A stretch of 5,719 nt of DNA from an uncultured Bacilli bacterium (GTDB lineage Bacteria > Bacillota_I > Bacilli_A > RFN20 > CAG-826), in contig CAJOQN010000012.1 in the NCBI GenBank assembly GCA_905236535.1, positions 1-5,719 on the forward strand, given 5' to 3'. Below, in pieces: positions 4,055-5,719 of this stretch; the stretch's first letter is position 1; the number at the start of each line of letters is the position of its first letter. The position numbers were made by a program, and so were the translations under genes. Below the pieces are notes generated by a model, which searched no databases, had not been told where the DNA came from, and saw only the letters and a program-made list of their open reading frames with translations.

Positions 4055-5719
4055 TTAGCTCCTGACCACCGCTTTTAAATCCTTGAGTAAAGTGAATTTA
4101 ATATTTTCTTCAACATCATTAACTTCTTTGTCGCTTAAAGTGTGATCATCACTACCATAAGTGATAGAAATGGCAATTGATTTATTGGTTAAACCAATAG
4201 ATTCGCCTTCAAAGACATCGAAGACTTCCGCTTCTTTGACGATTCCTTTGCCCGTCGTTTTAATCGTACGAATAATGTCAGCGACATTAATTTTTTTATC
4301 GACAAGCAAGGCTAAATCACGATTCACAGTTGGGAAACGAGAATAATTCTTCGCTTTGAGCAAGGAGACTTTGGCCTCGAGCAATGGAGTGATATTCATC
4401 TCTAAGACGATGACGGAGGTCTTCCCTAAATCGTATTCTTTAAGTTTATTAGGATGGATTTCTCCAAATGTTCCAATCTTTTGTCCTTGGAGAAGGATAT
4501 TCGCACTTCTTCCAGGATGAATTTCATTATTATGAGAGTCTTTTACTCTTTCAATTTTATAACGACTTTCCTCAATTCCTAAAAGGGACATCATTCCCTC
4601 TAATAAACCTTTCATATGATAGAAATCATAGGATATAGGAGCGAGTAAATGATGATTCATATCACGACCCACTAAAACGATTGAGAGATGGGTTTCATTT
4701 TTGTTTTTAGTGAAGACATTACTGATTTCAAATAAAGATAAATCTTTATTTTGATGTGAAACATTATATGAGGCAACCTTTAAAAGAGAATGTAAAATAT
4801 TCTTTCTTAACACCTTATGATCATCGCTGAGTGGATTGAGTAAAACATAGCTTTCATCGTTGTTCACTAAAGCGAATAAATTTTCTTCTTTTTCACTCAC
4901 TAAGGAATAGGTTAGACATTCATCCAAACCACGTTCTAAGAGGTAATAACGAATGTTTCTTTCTCTATTTTGTCTTTCACTTAAAGAGCCTAAAGTTGTG
5001 TCCATCACGGGGAGAATAGATTTCACATTATCAAATCCAAGTAATCTCACCACTTCTTCGCTTAAATCCGCGTCACAGGTGACATCTAAGCGATAAGGAG
5101 GAACAATGGCTTCGAATTTATCACCTTCTAGTCTCTTGATTTCAAAACCTGCACGTTTTAAAGAAGAGAGGATTTCTTCTTCATTGAAAGAGGTTCCTAA
5201 ACGATTATTGATACGGGTGACACTTGAAGGAATCACTTTAGTGATTTTTTCTTCTTTTTGATATTCCACCACCTCGGAGAATTCTTTAGCGTCACATAAT
5301 TCTTTGATCAATGAAGCGGTGAATTCTAAGACTTCTTTGGCTTGGAAATGATTTGTGCCCTTCACAAAGCGAGAAGAGGATTCACTGGCTAAACCAAGTC
5401 TTGATGAGGTATGTCTAATCGTCGCTGAATCAAAAGAAGCTGATTCGATATAGATATTTTTGGTGTTATCATCCACTAAAACTTCTAAGGAACCCATGAC
5501 TCCACCTAAACATCCGGCTTGTCCATTTGAGGTGATTAAAATATCCCCAGGAATAACATGATAACTCTTTTCATCCAAGGCGATGAAATCAAGTTCCATA
5601 TCATCTCTTGCCACTAATTCATGAGCTTTAACTTTATCAGCGTCATACATATGTAATGGTTGACCAGTCATGAGCATGACATAGTTACCAATATCAACGA
5701 TATTGTTGATACTTCTGAC
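4055..5719 (-). CDS. pheT: Phenylalanyl-tRNA synthetase beta subunit, C-terminal 554 residues (5' end outside window)
   Basis: PheT is the beta chain of the (alpha-beta)2 synthetase that charges tRNA-Phe; it carries tRNA binding and the editing site that removes mischarged Tyr. The open frame continues to the window edge, past an internal ATG at 5677, reading RSINNIVDIGNYVM then GQPLHMYDAD, the classic start of the B3/B4 editing region. In visible-fragment numbering, B3/B4 covers about 1-145 (GGVMGS, IESASFDSATIR, SSSRFVKG), B5 about 163-235 (PPYRLDVTCDADLSEEVVRLLGF), the catalytic-like core about 250-450 (LNPLSDDHKVLRKNIL, HPGRSANI, FGEIHP), and the FDX-ACB tRNA anticodon-binding domain about 460-554 (SRFPTVNRDLALLV, LSDKEV near the end). 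About 245 N-terminal residues, including the EMAP-like domain, should lie beyond the right edge, probably after pheS. It is co-transcribed with the downstream DUF177 gene. Confidence 0.98.
   Translation of the reverse strand, partial: VRSINNIVDIGNYVMLMTGQPLHMYDADKVKAHELVARDDMELDFIALDEKSYHVIPGDILITSNGQAGCLGGVMGSLEVLVDDNTKNIYIESASFDSATIRHTSSRLGLASESSSRFVKGTNHFQAKEVLEFTASLIKELCDAKEFSEVVEYQKEEKITKVIPSSVTRINNRLGTSFNEEEILSSLKRAGFEIKRLEGDKFEAIVPPYRLDVTCDADLSEEVVRLLGFDNVKSILPVMDTTLGSLSERQNRERNIRYYLLERGLDECLTYSLVSEKEENLFALVNNDESYVLLNPLSDDHKVLRKNILHSLLKVASYNVSHQNKDLSLFEISNVFTKNKNETHLSIVLVGRDMNHHLLAPISYDFYHMKGLLEGMMSLLGIEESRYKIERVKDSHNNEIHPGRSANILLQGQKIGTFGEIHPNKLKEYDLGKTSVIVLEMNITPLLEAKVSLLKAKNYSRFPTVNRDLALLVDKKINVADIIRTIKTTGKGIVKEAEVFDVFEGESIGLTNKSIAISITYGSDDHTLSDKEVNDVEENIKFTLLKDLKAVVRS

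Noticed and set aside
4161..4346. Plus-strand open frame opposite the pheT FDX-ACB domain
   Set aside because: Shadow of a conserved domain on the other strand; no independent support.

Overview
The window is a stretch of ordinary housekeeping DNA from a low-GC bacterium of the Bacillota/Mollicutes type. All seven supported genes lie on the minus strand, so they are read from the right end of the window to the left: pheT (5' end outside the window), a DUF177/YceD gene, mraZ, rsmH, a very small membrane-protein gene in the ftsL position, ftsA, and ftsZ (3' end outside the window). The plus-strand open frames are shadows of these genes.

Layout in transcription order. (1) 5719-3550: pheT and the DUF177 gene are separated by one base and end in a strong intrinsic terminator. 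(2) 3458-1815: a sigma-A-type promoter carries three 10-bp GTGGTA repeats that match the known MraZ operator. It drives mraZ-rsmH-small membrane protein, with gaps of 1 and 19 bases. (3) 1814-1564: a 251-base non-coding gap holds two tandem hairpins, the second terminator-like, a perfect 16-bp palindrome, and a separate promoter. (4) 1563-1: ftsA and ftsZ are tightly coupled; the ftsZ Shine-Dalgarno sequence overlaps the ftsA stop codon.

Biologically, MraZ (regulator), RsmH (16S rRNA methyltransferase), FtsA and FtsZ form a stripped-down division and cell wall (dcw) cluster. The peptidoglycan genes that normally lie between ftsL and ftsA (pbpB, mur genes, mraY and so on) are absent. This suggests a wall-less or wall-reduced lineage related to the Mollicutes, but one that keeps FtsA and appears to use the standard genetic code: all three Trp codons are TGG, there is no in-frame TGA, and all visible stops are TAA or TAG. 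Uncultured relatives of Acholeplasma, Izemoplasma or RF39 would fit; the sequence alone does not settle the taxon, and loss of the wall is an inference because wall genes could lie elsewhere.

No new defence or mobile system is visible. The parts most worth a second look are the structured gap in front of ftsA (possible terminator/antiterminator), the minimal FtsL-position protein, the FtsA that seems to lack its membrane-targeting tail, and the MraZ operator sitting on the mraZ start region.
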